DNA from: Enterococcus pseudoavium NBRC 100491
Lineage (GTDB): Bacteria; Bacillota; Bacilli; Lactobacillales; Enterococcaceae
Direction: 5' to 3'
Assembly: GCF_001544295.1 (NCBI RefSeq)
Contig: NZ_BCQF01000020.1
Location: 1 to 51,475 of the forward strand
Length of the DNA stretch: 51,475 bases
Within the stretch, counting starts at the first letter, position 1. Every line of letters begins with the position of its first letter. Below, in pieces: positions 37,875 to 47,611 of this stretch. The position numbers were made by a program, and so were the translations under genes. A model generated the notes under the pieces. It saw only the letters and a list, made by a program, of their open reading frames with translations. It ran no database searches and had not been told where the DNA came from.

Positions 37875-39230
37875 ATGGGTAAATATTTTGGAACAGATGG
37901 CGTACGCGGAATCGCAAACAAGGAGCTAACACCGGAACTAGCTTTTAAATTGGGCCGTTGTGGCGGCTATGTCTTGAGTCAGCATCATGAAAGTGCTGAG
38001 CGTCCAAGAGTTTTAGTGGGGCGTGATACTCGAATTTCGGGTGAATTATTGGAAACAGCGTTGATCTCAGGTCTATTATCTGTAGGAATCGAAGTGTTTC
38101 AATTAGGTGTTATCTCAACTCCTGGAGTGGCCTATTTAACGAGATTACAAAAAGCTTCAGCGGGTGTGATGATTTCCGCTTCTCACAATCCAGCGGAAGA
38201 CAACGGAATCAAGTTTTTCGGTGGCGACGGGTTTAAATTGGTAGACGAACAAGAAGCTGAAATCGAAGCGTTACTGGATGCAGAAGAAGATACGCTCCCT
38301 CGTCCATCAGCGGAAGGTTTAGGAACATTGGATGAATTCCATGAAGGATTATTGAAATACTCACAATTCCTTGTTCAAACGATTTCCGGTGATCTATCGG
38401 GCTTAACAGTCTGTGTCGATGCGGCAAATGGAGCAACTTCAACGAGTGTCAATCGTCTATTTGCTGATTTAGAGACCGATTTTTATACTATGGGAACATC
38501 ACCGAACGGCTTAAATATCAATGCTGGGGTAGGATCAACTCATCCAGAAGCATTGGCAGAAATGGTCGTTGAAAAGGGTGCTGATGTGGGTCTAGCCTTT
38601 GATGGGGATGGCGATCGTGTCATCGCTGTGGATGAGTTAGGAAATATCATTGATGGCGATCGGATTATGTTTATTTGTGCTAAGTATTTAGCAGAACGTA
38701 AACGATTGAAAAAAGACACAGTAGTTACTACTGTTATGAGTAATTTGGGATTCCATAAAGCAATTGAAGAAATTGGCTTGAAGGATGTCATTACGCAAGT
38801 CGGTGACCGTTATGTCGTTGAGGAAATGCGCAAAAATGATTACAATCTTGGCGGTGAGCAATCAGGGCATGTATTGTTCTTAGATTACAATACGACTGGT
38901 GACGGTATGCTGACGGGAGTTCAATTGTTGAACATTATGAAGCAAACAGGTAAAAAACTTTCTGAACTGGCGGGAGAAGTAACTATTTACCCGCAAAAAT
39001 TAGTTAATATTCGTGTTAGTGATAAATATGGTGCGATGGACGTTCCGGCAATCAAGCAAGCAATTGAAGAAGCCGAAGCTGAAATGAATGGCGATGGTCG
39101 GATTCTAGTTCGTCCTTCAGGGACTGAACCTTTGCTACGTGTGATGGCAGAAGCTGCAACAGATGAAAAAGTAAATTACTACGTTGATAAGATCGCTTCG
39201 GTTGTACGTGCCGAAATCGGTTTAGATTAA
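37875..39230 (+). CDS. glmM: Phosphoglucosamine mutase
   Basis: GlmM (451 residues) interconverts glucosamine-6-P and glucosamine-1-P on the way to UDP-GlcNAc. Visible motifs are GTDGVRG at the start, the phosphoserine loop [16 protein letters not shown], the metal loop FDGDGDR, the sugar loop GGEQSGH and the C-terminal [12 protein letters not shown] phosphate site. GAAGGGA precedes the ATG, 30 bases after cdaR. In related bacteria GlmM binds and inhibits CdaA, so this gene's place in the operon has a regulatory as well as a metabolic meaning. Confidence 0.97.
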   Translation: MGKYFGTDGVRGIANKELTPELAFKLGRCGGYVLSQHHESAERPRVLVGRDTRISGELLETALISGLLSVGIEVFQLGVISTPGVAYLTRLQKASAGVMISASHNPAEDNGIKFFGGDGFKLVDEQEAEIEALLDAEEDTLPRPSAEGLGTLDEFHEGLLKYSQFLVQTISGDLSGLTVCVDAANGATSTSVNRLFADLETDFYTMGTSPNGLNINAGVGSTHPEALAEMVVEKGADVGLAFDGDGDRVIAVDELGNIIDGDRIMFICAKYLAERKRLKKDTVVTTVMSNLGFHKAIEEIGLKDVITQVGDRYVVEEMRKNDYNLGGEQSGHVLFLDYNTTGDGMLTGVQLLNIMKQTGKKLSELAGEVTIYPQKLVNIRVSDKYGAMDVPAIKQAIEEAEAEMNGDGRILVRPSGTEPLLRVMAEAATDEKVNYYVDKIASVVRAEIGLD

Positions 39231-39233
39231 TTT

Positions 39234-39267
39234 AAAAAAGCTCGGTCTGAAAAGACCGAGCTTTTTT
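39234..39267 (+). terminator. Terminator after glmM
   Basis: AAAAAAGCTCGGTCT pairs with AGACCGAGCTTTTTT around a GAAA tetraloop. Confidence 0.92.
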
Positions 39268-39276
39268 AGCGGAAAG

Positions 39277-39310
39277 ATCTAAAAAAGGGTTGAGCATGCT
39301 CAACCCTTTT
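39277..39310 (-). terminator. Terminator after glmS
   Basis: A perfect palindrome with arms AAAAGGGTTGAGCA / TGCTCAACCCTTTT (39283-39310); on the minus strand it is followed by a T-run, giving glmS its terminator. Confidence 0.88.
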
Positions 39311-39312
39311 AT

Positions 39313-41121
39313 TTATTCTACAGTAACTGATTTTGCTAAGTTACGTGGCTTATCAACATCATAACCCCGTAACAAGGTAGCGTAGTAGGCGATCAATTGT
39401 CCAGGAATAACGGAAACTAACGGACGTAAGAATTGATGAACGACTGGTAAGATAATTTGGTCGCCCTCTTTACTTAGTTCTTCTGAGGCAATCACTAGTG
39501 TATGCGCTCCGCGGCTTTCTACTTCACGAAGGTTACCGCGCGTATGAGGAGCGGTAACTGCTTCAGTGATGATTCCGATGACTGGAGTTCCTTCTTCAAC
39601 TAAAGCGATTGTTCCGTGTTTTAATTCACCCGCGGCAAAGCCTTCAGCTTGGATATACGAGATTTCTTTTAATTTTAAAGCGACTTCCATTGAAACGTAG
39701 TAGTCTTCAGAACGTCCGATATAAAAGGCGTTGCGCGTTGTTGCTAAATAATCGGCTGCAATTTCTTCAATCATGGCTTTTTCTGCAATCATAACATCCA
39801 TTGCATTAGCAGCAATTCCTAATTCTTTTGTTAAATCGAATTCTTTGGCTGCTGCAATATTCTTAGCTTCGCCAACAGCTTTAGCCAAAACAGTTAAAGC
39901 GGCAATTTGAGCCGTATAGGCTTTGGTTGAGGCAACCGCGATTTCAGGACCTGCATGTAGCAACATTGTATAGCTGGCTTCCCGAGATAATGTCGAACCA
40001 GCTACGTTGGTCACTGTAAGAGCAGGGTGACCTAATTCGTTCGTCTTGACTAATACTTGACGACTGTCGGCAGTTTCACCACTCTGCGTTAAATAAATGA
40101 AGAAAGGTTTTTCTGAAAGTAAAGGCATGTTGTAGCCGAATTCGCTAGACAAATGAATCTCAACCGGAATTCCGGCTAGTCCTTCAATGATTTGTTTGCT
40201 GGCCCAACCAGCGTTATTGCTAGTACCGCAAGCCACGATGTAAATCCGATCACTGTTCAATAAACTTTGTAACAACTCATCTTCAATCACAACGGTTCCT
40301 GTTTCATCGGTGTATTCACTGATGATCCGACGCATTGTAGCGGGTTGTTCATCAATTTCTTTTAACATATAGTAAGGGTAAGTACCTTTTTCCATATCTG
40401 AAAGGTCGATTTTTGCTTCGTAAGGGGCACGTTGAATTTCATTGCCGGCTGGATCTTCGATTTCAATGTGGTCTTTAGTCACGATGACCATTTCTCCGTC
40501 ATTGATTTCAACGAATTGATTCGTTTGCTGTAACATGGCTAAGGCATCACTACAGATGACGTTAAAGCCGTCGCCTAAACCGATTAGTAATGGACTTTTG
40601 TTTTTTCCAACGTAGATGGTTTCCCGATCATTTTTATCGATTAAGCCAAAAGCGTAAGAGCCGCGGATTTCTTTTAATGCTTTTTTGAAGGCAGCTTTTG
40701 TTGAAAGTCCTTGATTTGCAAAATATTCGATTAAATGAACAGCGATCTCTGTATCGGTCTCTCCGTAAAAAGTATCATCAGCTAAATATTGTTGTTTTAG
40801 TTCATCATAGTTTTCGATAACGCCGTTGTGAACTAAGACAAAGCGTTGACTTTGTGACGTATGGGGATGCGCATTTTCTTCGCTTGGTTCGCCGTGAGTG
40901 GCCCAACGCGTATGGCCAATCCCGATCGTTCCTTGAACTTCTTCACCAATCTTAGCGGCTAAGTCTTTAATTCGGCCTTGCGATTTAACTAAATACTCTT
41001 GCTTTTCATCGGCTACAAAGATACCAGCGGAGTCATACCCGCGATATTCTAATTTTTCTAAGCCGTTTACTAAAACTTCTGTTGCTTTTGGATTTCCTAC
41101 GATTCCTACAATTCCACACAT
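39313..41121 (-). CDS. glmS: Glutamine--fructose-6-phosphate aminotransferase
   Basis: GlmS (602 residues) makes glucosamine-6-phosphate from fructose-6-phosphate and glutamine, the entry step to amino sugars and peptidoglycan. The N-terminal glutaminase begins MCGIVGIVG with the catalytic Cys exposed after Met removal, and includes GHTRWATHG and [12 protein letters not shown]. Two SIS isomerase domains follow (ACGTSNNAG and [18 protein letters not shown]), and the end is [12 protein letters not shown]. Expression should be governed by the glmS ribozyme in its leader, and upstream by GlmR/YvcK acting on the enzyme. Confidence 0.98.
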   Translation of the reverse strand: MCGIVGIVGNPKATEVLVNGLEKLEYRGYDSAGIFVADEKQEYLVKSQGRIKDLAAKIGEEVQGTIGIGHTRWATHGEPSEENAHPHTSQSQRFVLVHNGVIENYDELKQQYLADDTFYGETDTEIAVHLIEYFANQGLSTKAAFKKALKEIRGSYAFGLIDKNDRETIYVGKNKSPLLIGLGDGFNVICSDALAMLQQTNQFVEINDGEMVIVTKDHIEIEDPAGNEIQRAPYEAKIDLSDMEKGTYPYYMLKEIDEQPATMRRIISEYTDETGTVVIEDELLQSLLNSDRIYIVACGTSNNAGWASKQIIEGLAGIPVEIHLSSEFGYNMPLLSEKPFFIYLTQSGETADSRQVLVKTNELGHPALTVTNVAGSTLSREASYTMLLHAGPEIAVASTKAYTAQIAALTVLAKAVGEAKNIAAAKEFDLTKELGIAANAMDVMIAEKAMIEEIAADYLATTRNAFYIGRSEDYYVSMEVALKLKEISYIQAEGFAAGELKHGTIALVEEGTPVIGIITEAVTAPHTRGNLREVESRGAHTLVIASEELSKEGDQIILPVVHQFLRPLVSVIPGQLIAYYATLLRGYDVDKPRNLAKSVTVE

Positions 41122-41164
41122 AATGTCTTTCCTACTTTCCTATTAGTGTCATTACATGTTTCCG

Positions 41165-41295
41165 AGCTGTCTGACTATTTTTTTGTTCTTTTATCAAGTT
41201 TTTGTAATAGTCTGTAGAGCACAGCCGCCCTGAAGTCACCCGCCGAATTACTCGATCAACTTCTTCCTCGTCACCTTTGAAAAAGGTCTGGCGCT
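41165..41295 (-). ncRNA. glmS ribozyme (GlcN6P-activated self-cleaving riboswitch)
   Basis: Read on the minus strand, the glmS leader carries the conserved core of this ribozyme. A-GCGCC spans 41295-41290, with cleavage expected between 41295 and 41294. GACGAGG (41272-41266), GTTGATCGAGT (41260-41250) and TTCGGCGGGTG (41247-41237) follow in order. The 3' end has GACTATT pairing with AATAGTC around an A-rich loop (about 41216-41173). The element lies about 45 bases upstream of glmS and downstream of its promoter. Binding of glucosamine-6-phosphate triggers cleavage and mRNA decay, a feedback loop on GlmS. The segment boundaries are approximate. Confidence 0.93.
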
Positions 41296-41347
41296 ATCTT
41301 ATTGGTACATTTAAGATTTTTTTGTTTTATTATCGGAAACAATGATT

Positions 41348-41376
41348 AATATAATATAAAGATTGCTCCGAGTCAA
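41348..41376 (-). promoter_or_regulatory. glmS promoter
   Basis: On the minus strand: -35 TTGACT (41376-41371), 17-bp spacer, -10 TATATT (41353-41348). Transcription would begin near 41341, about 45 bases before the ribozyme cleavage site. Confidence 0.78.
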
Positions 41377-41597
41377 ATCTTTTTTTATTTTTATAAAATT
41401 GGTATATATGTAATTTGTGGAAGGAGAAAGCTGAGTTCAATCAATCTCTGCAATTCATTTAAGAATAAGGTAAAATGGTGAGGTACGTTTCTATAGTGTT
41501 TAAAAACGTTAGATTTTTATTATGTGAGAAAGCGTTGCTGAGTTAATAGTTAAATTCTGGTGACGGGCTTCACAAAAATAATTGAGGGGGAAATAAA

Positions 41598-41885
41598 ATG
41601 AATCAACCAGAAAATCTTACCATTGGAGAGTTGCGGAAATTTTTGACGCAGCTTACTGATAATCCGGAAATCACGGACGATACAAAAATCTTTTTGGATA
41701 CTGGCTGGGACAGCATTCAAGAAATCAATCCTGATGCATTGAGTATCGAGGAGGCCCAAGCCTTTGAGATAGAAGATCCTTTGACGCATGAACTTTTCGG
41801 TGGCTATTCGCTATTAGAAAAAGCCGAAAAGATGCAGGGAGCAGGACCAATTGAAAAAGTTTTGATTATTCGTAATTTATACTAA
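41598..41885 (+). CDS. Small acidic protein of unknown function
   Basis: A 95-residue acidic, soluble protein (MNQPENLTIGELRKFLTQL...) with no signal peptide or membrane segment. Its first half, TIGELRKFLTQLTDNPEITDDTKIFLD, has the rhythm of small domains that carry a TVGELRxxLxxLPDDxxV pattern, and the second half is Glu/Leu-rich and probably helical. I do not recognise the family and make no functional claim. TGAGGGGG precedes the ATG. It is followed 20 bases later by sppA, suggesting co-transcription. Confidence 0.7.
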   Translation: MNQPENLTIGELRKFLTQLTDNPEITDDTKIFLDTGWDSIQEINPDALSIEEAQAFEIEDPLTHELFGGYSLLEKAEKMQGAGPIEKVLIIRNLY

Positions 41886-41905
41886 AAAGAAGTAGGAGGA
41901 AGCGA

Positions 41906-42940
41906 ATGAATAAAAGACGTTGGGTTGCGGTGGGAATCGCGGTAGTATTGCTACTATTTTCTGTTCTTTCATCGATGATCAGCCGCAATAATGAGAATGA
42001 AAACAAGCAAGAGCTGAGTCAAGTCAATGAATTATTATATGGCAGTGATGAACCGCAAGAAAAAATTGAAACAAATGGTTCGAGTGATAAAAAGATTGTA
42101 AAATTGAGTGTCGAAGGGACAATTGTCGATGACGGCACAAGCGGGTTATTTTCAACGGGCGGCTATAATCATGCATCATTCATGAAACAACTAGCTAAGA
42201 TCAAAAAAGATAGCCAAGTCAAAGGGATTTTATTGGAAATTAATTCTCCAGGTGGTTCAGTCTATGAGACGGCGGAAATTACTCGTGCTCTAAAAGATTT
42301 ACAAAAAGAGCAGAAAATTCCGATATACGCTTCGCTGGAGAACCAAGCTGCAAGCGGTGGCTACTATATTGCTGCGAATTCCGACAAAATTTTTGCTACC
42401 GAAGACACGATGACCGGTTCGATCGGAGTGATCATGTCGAGCATGAATTATTCTGGTTTAATGGAGAAATTGGGAATAACAGATACAACGATTAAGAGTG
42501 GAGCTTTAAAGGATATCGGTTCTAGCTCGCGACCACAAACAAAAGCAGATAAAGAAGTTTTACAAGCCTTTGTTGATAGTATGTATGGTCGATTTGTCAA
42601 AACGGTAGCGCAAGGTCGTAAGATGGATGAAACCAAAGTTCGTCAATTAGCAGATGGCCGAATCTATGATGGTGTTCAAGCAGTTGAAAATGGATTGGTG
42701 GACGAGTTGGGTTATCCCGATCAAGCATTGGCGGCGTTGAAAAAAGAGGCCGGATTAAAGGATGCTACGGTTGTTTCTTACACAGCTGGAGCAACTAATT
42801 TTATCAATACTTGGTTTGGTAATAGTTTAGCCGAATTGCAAGGAATCAAGCCTTCGCAAGAAGAGTTGGTTCGGAATATCGTGGAGAGCGTCGGAACCCC
42901 GCAAGCCCCTAAAGCGATGTATCTTTATGGAGGTGAGTAG
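41906..42940 (+). CDS. sppA: Signal peptide peptidase SppA (Bacillus type)
   Basis: This 344-residue membrane-anchored Ser-Lys protease has one N-terminal helix (about residues 6-24). The nucleophile is Ser150 in ENQAASGGYY and the general base is Lys202 in KSGALKDIGS, spaced as in B. subtilis SppA. NSPGGS (about 113-118) is the substrate-binding loop. It degrades signal peptides left in the membrane after secretion and affects resistance to lantibiotics and lysozyme in relatives. GGAGG precedes the ATG. It forms a tight cluster with the RDD and TPR-like genes. Confidence 0.93.
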   Translation: MNKRRWVAVGIAVVLLLFSVLSSMISRNNENENKQELSQVNELLYGSDEPQEKIETNGSSDKKIVKLSVEGTIVDDGTSGLFSTGGYNHASFMKQLAKIKKDSQVKGILLEINSPGGSVYETAEITRALKDLQKEQKIPIYASLENQAASGGYYIAANSDKIFATEDTMTGSIGVIMSSMNYSGLMEKLGITDTTIKSGALKDIGSSSRPQTKADKEVLQAFVDSMYGRFVKTVAQGRKMDETKVRQLADGRIYDGVQAVENGLVDELGYPDQALAALKKEAGLKDATVVSYTAGATNFINTWFGNSLAELQGIKPSQEELVRNIVESVGTPQAPKAMYLYGGE

Positions 42941-42942
42941 CG

Positions 42943-43482
42943 ATGATGACAGAGACGAAACCAGCAGTCGGTCCCGTTTCAAAATTACTTGAAAAGCCAC
43001 AGCAACAGCCTGAATTCCATTATTATCCTGAATATTTTTATACTGGTTTTTGGATTCGCTGCTTTGCGTATTTAGTAGATTTATTGTGTATTGCAGCGAT
43101 TACAGGGATTTTACTGGGATTACCAGCTAATTTATTCAACCTCTCCAAAAGCCGTGAGTTAACAAGTGTTTATGGTCTTTCGGCACTAGGAATCTATTTG
43201 GCCTATTTCATCCTGTTGACCAAGCTAAATCAAGGCCAAACAATTGGCAAGATGATTTTTGGGATTCGCGTAATTTGTTTTAAAGAGGAAGAACTGAGTT
43301 GGCAAACGGTTTTGATTCGTGAAGGAGCATGCCGCTTTATTTTACGGGGAGCCTTTTTTATGTTCGGTTACTTGGTCACTATTTTCACCCCTAATAAGCA
43401 GCATATCGGTGATTATTTTTCTGATACGAGTGTGGTAACCTTAAATTTATTGGCGGCTAGAGAGGGCGATGCAGAAGCATGA
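42943..43482 (+). CDS. RDD-family membrane protein
   Basis: The 179-residue protein has the RDD signature (GFWIRCFAYLVDLLCIAAITGI, with the Arg and Asp in the first helix). Two more hydrophobic segments (about 70-90 and 125-150) and GQTIGKMIFGIRVI also mark the family. RDD proteins are small membrane proteins of mostly unknown function; some act in ion transport or with neighbouring proteases. GGAGGTGAG (42931-42939) precedes ATG 42943, two bases after the sppA stop; an immediately following in-frame ATG is an alternative. Its end overlaps the next gene by four bases. Confidence 0.85.
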   Translation: MMTETKPAVGPVSKLLEKPQQQPEFHYYPEYFYTGFWIRCFAYLVDLLCIAAITGILLGLPANLFNLSKSRELTSVYGLSALGIYLAYFILLTKLNQGQTIGKMIFGIRVICFKEEELSWQTVLIREGACRFILRGAFFMFGYLVTIFTPNKQHIGDYFSDTSVVTLNLLAAREGDAEA

Positions 43483-44402
43483 AACCAATTGAATTTCCTA
43501 ATAACGCTAACTATTATTTAGCATTAGCAGAAGAAGCTTTTTCTGAAGGGAATCAGCAACAAGCATTAGAAAATTACAAACAGGCCTATCAGTTAGACCC
43601 CTCGGCTAAGTTGAACCGCTTAATCGCAAGTCTAGCAATCGAGCAGGGCGATTTTTCTGGGGCTGCAACTTATGCGGAGGAGGCGGCTGACAGTTACCTC
43701 GAAACATTGGAGAACATGGAGTTATACTTACAAATTCAGCTCTATGGACAACGCTTTTTTACGGCTCGGGAATTTCTATGGCGAGCACAAAAAGTTAAGC
43801 TGCTTACGGAAGAGCAAAAAAATCGTTGGGAAATGCGGATTGCAGATCAAGAAGCGTTTTATCAAAAACAACAGCAAGCACAAATTAATCAGCTTGAGAC
43901 TGAGTTAGCTATGCTGCCGCTATTAGAACCGATGGAACAGCTGGTGCTAGTTCGAAAAATCAGAGAGTTGCCCGCAAATCAGTTGAGAGCACGGGCAGAA
44001 AAGTTGATGGTTGATCCTAACGTGGCCCCCTTGGTTCGTAGCTATTTATTTGAAAGCCTGGCACAGTTAGGTTTTAATGAAAAAGTTCGCTATTTAACCA
44101 TTCAGGCAGAGATTATTGAGTTATCACCAGCTAGTGCCGGTTTCGATGATCGCCTGTTGCTAGCGATCGAAGAAGCTTTAACGCTACGACTGCGGGATCA
44201 AGATCCCATTTTATTGAGCAATTTATTGGAACAAGTAAAAGTCGAGTTGGCATTTTTATATCCACTTCAAAGTTCATTTATGGACCCAGAAGCCTGGACA
44301 GCTAGTTATCTAGCGGAATATCTTGACATACCAGAGCCACTAAATGACAAAATTGAAACGATTCGCGAGAAAATTAAACAACTGATGTTCGCTTATCATT
44401 AA
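43479..44402 (+). CDS. TPR-like protein of unknown function
   Basis: A 307-residue soluble protein whose first 80 residues read as two tetratricopeptide-type helical repeats (YYLALAEEAFSEGNQQQALENYKQAYQLDPS and the segment after it). A Gln/Glu-rich probable coiled coil lies at about 105-150 and an all-helical remainder follows. It overlaps the RDD gene (ATGA) and lies about 100 bases before tig. Such proteins usually mediate protein-protein contacts; no specific role can be given. Confidence 0.72.
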   Translation: MKPIEFPNNANYYLALAEEAFSEGNQQQALENYKQAYQLDPSAKLNRLIASLAIEQGDFSGAATYAEEAADSYLETLENMELYLQIQLYGQRFFTAREFLWRAQKVKLLTEEQKNRWEMRIADQEAFYQKQQQAQINQLETELAMLPLLEPMEQLVLVRKIRELPANQLRARAEKLMVDPNVAPLVRSYLFESLAQLGFNEKVRYLTIQAEIIELSPASAGFDDRLLLAIEEALTLRLRDQDPILLSNLLEQVKVELAFLYPLQSSFMDPEAWTASYLAEYLDIPEPLNDKIETIREKIKQLMFAYH

Positions 44403-44428
44403 AAAATGCCGAGAGTAAAAGCTTTATA

Positions 44429-44457
44429 TTTACATTTCACAATCAGTAGTGTAATAT
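44429..44457 (+). promoter_or_regulatory. tig promoter
   Basis: -35 TTTACA (44429-44434), 17-bp spacer, -10 TAATAT (44452-44457). Confidence 0.6.
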
Positions 44458-44505
44458 TTAATGGTATGCAAAATGCAAGTATATTAGTATTCGGAGGGAA
44501 TAAAT

Positions 44506-45789
44506 TTGACTGCAAATTTTGAAAAAACAGGCACCAATGATGGTGTGTTAACATTCTCAATTGAACAAGTTGAGATTCAAAAAGGATTAACAAATGCATT
44601 CAACAAAGTGAAAAAAAATCTAAACGTACCTGGCTTCCGTAAAGGTAAAGTATCACGCCAAGTATTTAATCGTATGTATGGAGAAGAAGCGTTATACGAA
44701 GATGCTTTGAATGATGTTTTGCCAGCTGCTTATGAAGCTGCGGTTAAAGAAGCTGGAATCGATCCTGTTTCTCAACCAAAAATTGATGTAGACAGCATGG
44801 AAAAAGGCGAAGCTTGGGTAATCAAAGCAGAAGTTACTGTAAAACCTGAAGTAAAATTAGGTGACTACAAAGAACTAGAAGTTCCTAAGCAAGACGTTGA
44901 AGTAACCGATGCAGACGTTGATGCTCGTGTGAAATCAGAACAAGAATCACAAGCAGAATTAGTAATCAAAGAAGATGAAGCTGCTGAAAATGGTGACACA
45001 ACGGTTATTGACTTTGAAGGTTTCGTCGGTGACGAAGCATTTGAAGGCGGCAAAGGTGAAAACTATTCACTTGAATTAGGTTCTGGCTCATTCATTCCTG
45101 GTTTTGAAGAACAATTAGTTGGTCATAAAGCTGGTGAAAACTTAGACGTAACTGTAACTTTCCCTGAGGATTACCAAGCAGAAGACTTAGCTGGTAAAGA
45201 AGCAGTCTTCAAAGTAACTATCCATGAAGTAAAAGCAAAAGAATTACCAGAATTAGATGATGATTTTGCCAAAGACGTTGACGAAGAAGTAAATTCTTTA
45301 GACGAATTAAAAGCAAAATATCGTGACGAATTGACAAAACAAAAAGAAGAAGGCGCGAAAGAAGCGAAAGACGAAGCTGCCATCAAGCAAGCTGTTGAAA
45401 ACGCTGAAATCGTAGAACTTCCACACGTAATGGTGCATGATGAAGTTCATCGTTCAATGGATGAATTTTTAAATAATATGCAACGTCAAGGAATCTCACC
45501 AGAAATGTATTATCAATTAACAGGTTCAACTGAAGAAGATCTTCATACTCAATTTGAAGGCGAAGCTGAAAATCGCGTGAAGACGAACTTAGTCATGGAA
45601 GCCATCGTTGAAGCTGAAAAAATTGAAGCTTCTGAAGAAGATATTGCTAAAGAAATCAAAGAATTGGCTGAAATGTACCAAATGCCTGAAGAACAAATTC
45701 GTCGTGTCCTAACAGAAGACATGTTAGAACATGATATTAAAATGAAAAAAGCTGTTGAACTTGTAACTGGAACAGCTGTTGAAAAATAA
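44506..45789 (+). CDS. tig: Trigger factor (ribosome-associated chaperone)
   Basis: Trigger factor (427 residues) meets nascent chains at the ribosomal exit. The ribosome-binding loop is visible as [11 protein letters not shown] (about residues 40-50), followed by the FKBP-like peptidyl-prolyl isomerase domain (about 155-245, with [11 protein letters not shown] and [15 protein letters not shown]) and the helical chaperone arms to the end. The start is TTG at 44506, preceded by CGGAGGG (44492-44498). The gene has its own promoter and a strong terminator, and codon choice is noticeably biased, as expected for a highly expressed gene. Confidence 0.96.
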   Translation: MTANFEKTGTNDGVLTFSIEQVEIQKGLTNAFNKVKKNLNVPGFRKGKVSRQVFNRMYGEEALYEDALNDVLPAAYEAAVKEAGIDPVSQPKIDVDSMEKGEAWVIKAEVTVKPEVKLGDYKELEVPKQDVEVTDADVDARVKSEQESQAELVIKEDEAAENGDTTVIDFEGFVGDEAFEGGKGENYSLELGSGSFIPGFEEQLVGHKAGENLDVTVTFPEDYQAEDLAGKEAVFKVTIHEVKAKELPELDDDFAKDVDEEVNSLDELKAKYRDELTKQKEEGAKEAKDEAAIKQAVENAEIVELPHVMVHDEVHRSMDEFLNNMQRQGISPEMYYQLTGSTEEDLHTQFEGEAENRVKTNLVMEAIVEAEKIEASEEDIAKEIKELAEMYQMPEEQIRRVLTEDMLEHDIKMKKAVELVTGTAVEK

Positions 45790-45831
45790 GTAACTGACTT
45801 TTTATTAGCAGATTGCTAATAGTGACTTTTT

Positions 45832-45869
45832 AAGTATGCGGCACGGAATATTGTGCCGCATACTTTTTT
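45832..45869 (+). terminator. Terminator after tig
   Basis: AAGTATGCGGCAC pairs perfectly with GTGCCGCATACTT around an eight-base loop and ends in T residues. Confidence 0.93.
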
Positions 45870-46048
45870 GTTTGGCCTGTTATGAGTTAAAAACGGGAAA
45901 CAATCAACTCTTTATTTTCTGTTTTTTTATAGAACTTTTAGATGAATACCTTCAAAATAAGTGTCAGGTTTGATAAAATTAAATTATTAATAAATAAAAC
46001 GAATGCTTGGATGAGTCATTTATAAGTTATTCTTTTGAGGAGAAGTCA

Positions 46049-47461
46049 ATGAAGAAAAAAATTTGGGGATTATGTTTTTTAACTGTTTTAAGTTTAAGTT
46101 TTTCAGCAGTCGTTTCTGCAGAGGAGAATTCCACGGAAACTAGTGAAGAGACAGCGCAGACAGTTGCTGCGACTGTCTCCACCGAAACCAATCTTTCAAC
46201 GGAAGAGCCAGCTCAAAGTGTACTAAGTAGTCAAACAACTGAAGCAACAAGAGAAAGTATGGAAGATAATCAAACGACGAGTTCTGAATCAGCAGAGCCG
46301 GCTGTTCCTGAAACACAGATTGAAACACCTGAAGGGACGATGAATTTACCTAAAGGGCGCTCGGATCTTTACCCAACGATCCAATTATATTCAGCAGTGC
46401 CAGCGAGTTCGGTCACAAACACTAATACGCCAAGTAAGAATTTTATAGATATTTCGTCTCATAATGGCAATATATCTGTGGCGAATTTCCAAAAAATCAA
46501 AAGTTATGGTGTCACAGGAGTCGTGGTGAAATTGACTGAAGCCACAAGTTATACCAATCCTTACGCTCAAGTACAAATTAATAATGCCAAAGCGGCGGGC
46601 TTGAAAGTCTCCGCGTATCATTACAGCTGGTTCATTAACGATGCTCAAGCGGTTGCTGAAGCTAATTATTTTGCCGCAGCTGCCAAAAGATTTGGTTTGA
46701 GTACTAGTGCAGTAATGGTTAACGATATTGAAGAACCACAAATTGCTGGCAAAGGAAATCATACAAATAATTCTAAAGCCTTTGAGAACCGCTTAAAAGC
46801 GTTGGGCTATGAAAATGTCCGTCATTATATTGGTTTAAACTGGCTGGACTCTAAAAATCCACTCATTAATGCTAGTACGATTGGCAATAAAAATATTTGG
46901 GTAGCGGCCTATCCATATTATCCAAAAGAGAATTTGTACTTGCAATATGGTGCTTGGCAGTGGTCAGCGCAGCTAACTTTCCCGGGGATTAACGGTAATT
47001 TTGATATTAATGCAGATTATACTGGAACATTCAGCAGTCAATCTACACCAACGCCGCCGGCTAATACTGTTCAAATGTATCGTTTATATAATCGGAATAG
47101 TGGGGAGCACTTTTATACCCAAAATGCTGTTGAAAAAAATAATTTAATAGCAAAAGGGTGGAATTATGAAGGTGTCGCTTGGAACGGACCAACTTCGGGA
47201 AGCCCGGTGTACCGTTTGTACAATCGCAACGCGGGGGATCATCATTACACGTTACATGCTTATGAAAAGGATAACTTAATCAAAAAAGGCTGGCGCTATG
47301 AAGGGATCTCCTGGTACTCGGGCGGATCAAATGTTTTGCAACGTCTGTATAATCCAAATGCCAAAGCCGGATCCCATCACTATACGTTGAATGTGAATGA
47401 AAAAAATAATTTAGTATCAAAAGGCTGGAAATATGAAGGTGTCGCTTGGTATGCTAAATAG
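46049..47461 (+). CDS. Secreted GH25 muramidase with three C-terminal repeats
   Basis: This 470-residue protein starts with a signal peptide (MKKKIWGLCFLTVLSLSFS..., cleavage probably after VVSA). A Ser/Thr/Glu-rich linker (about 26-120) and a glycoside hydrolase family 25 lysozyme domain (about 130-335) follow. The domain has FIDISSHNG, AYHYSWF, and the acidic pair in NDIEEP. Three repeats of about 42 residues with YRLYN-(R/P)N...HHYT-type cores close it (about 345-470, resembling DUF5648). It probably cuts peptidoglycan glycan strands, in autolysis or against other bacteria. I chose ATG 46049 because GAGGAG precedes it and the frame upstream (from 46007) lacks a signal-peptide pattern. No LPXTG anchor is present. 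Confidence 0.88.
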   Translation: MKKKIWGLCFLTVLSLSFSAVVSAEENSTETSEETAQTVAATVSTETNLSTEEPAQSVLSSQTTEATRESMEDNQTTSSESAEPAVPETQIETPEGTMNLPKGRSDLYPTIQLYSAVPASSVTNTNTPSKNFIDISSHNGNISVANFQKIKSYGVTGVVVKLTEATSYTNPYAQVQINNAKAAGLKVSAYHYSWFINDAQAVAEANYFAAAAKRFGLSTSAVMVNDIEEPQIAGKGNHTNNSKAFENRLKALGYENVRHYIGLNWLDSKNPLINASTIGNKNIWVAAYPYYPKENLYLQYGAWQWSAQLTFPGINGNFDINADYTGTFSSQSTPTPPANTVQMYRLYNRNSGEHFYTQNAVEKNNLIAKGWNYEGVAWNGPTSGSPVYRLYNRNAGDHHYTLHAYEKDNLIKKGWRYEGISWYSGGSNVLQRLYNPNAKAGSHHYTLNVNEKNNLVSKGWKYEGVAWYAK

Positions 47462-47463
47462 TC

Positions 47464-47492
47464 AAAAGCTCTCGTTTTTCGAGGGCTTTTTT
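47464..47492 (+). terminator. Terminator after the GH25 muramidase
   Basis: AAAAGCTCTCG pairs with CGAGGGCTTTT (one U-G) around TTTTT and ends in a T-run. Confidence 0.85.
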
Positions 47493-47526
47493 CTTTAGAA
47501 TTCCTTTTAAAATGCTTGCGGTTTCT

Positions 47527-47554
47527 TTGTCTTTTAGTTGCTTTATGGTATTAT
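47527..47554 (+). promoter_or_regulatory. clpX promoter
   Basis: -35 TTGTCT (47527-47532), 16-bp spacer and -10 TATTAT (47549-47554) preceded by TGG, an extended -10. Confidence 0.55.
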
Positions 47555-47611
47555 AGATAAAGACTGCAATCGTGGAAACACTTGTAGAGAATGAAACAAG
47601 AGGTGACAGCC

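Noticed and set aside
45870-46048. Cyclic di-AMP (ydaO-type) riboswitch upstream of the muramidase
   Set aside because: Such elements often precede wall hydrolases, but the spacer is A/T-rich with no matching core or terminator switch.
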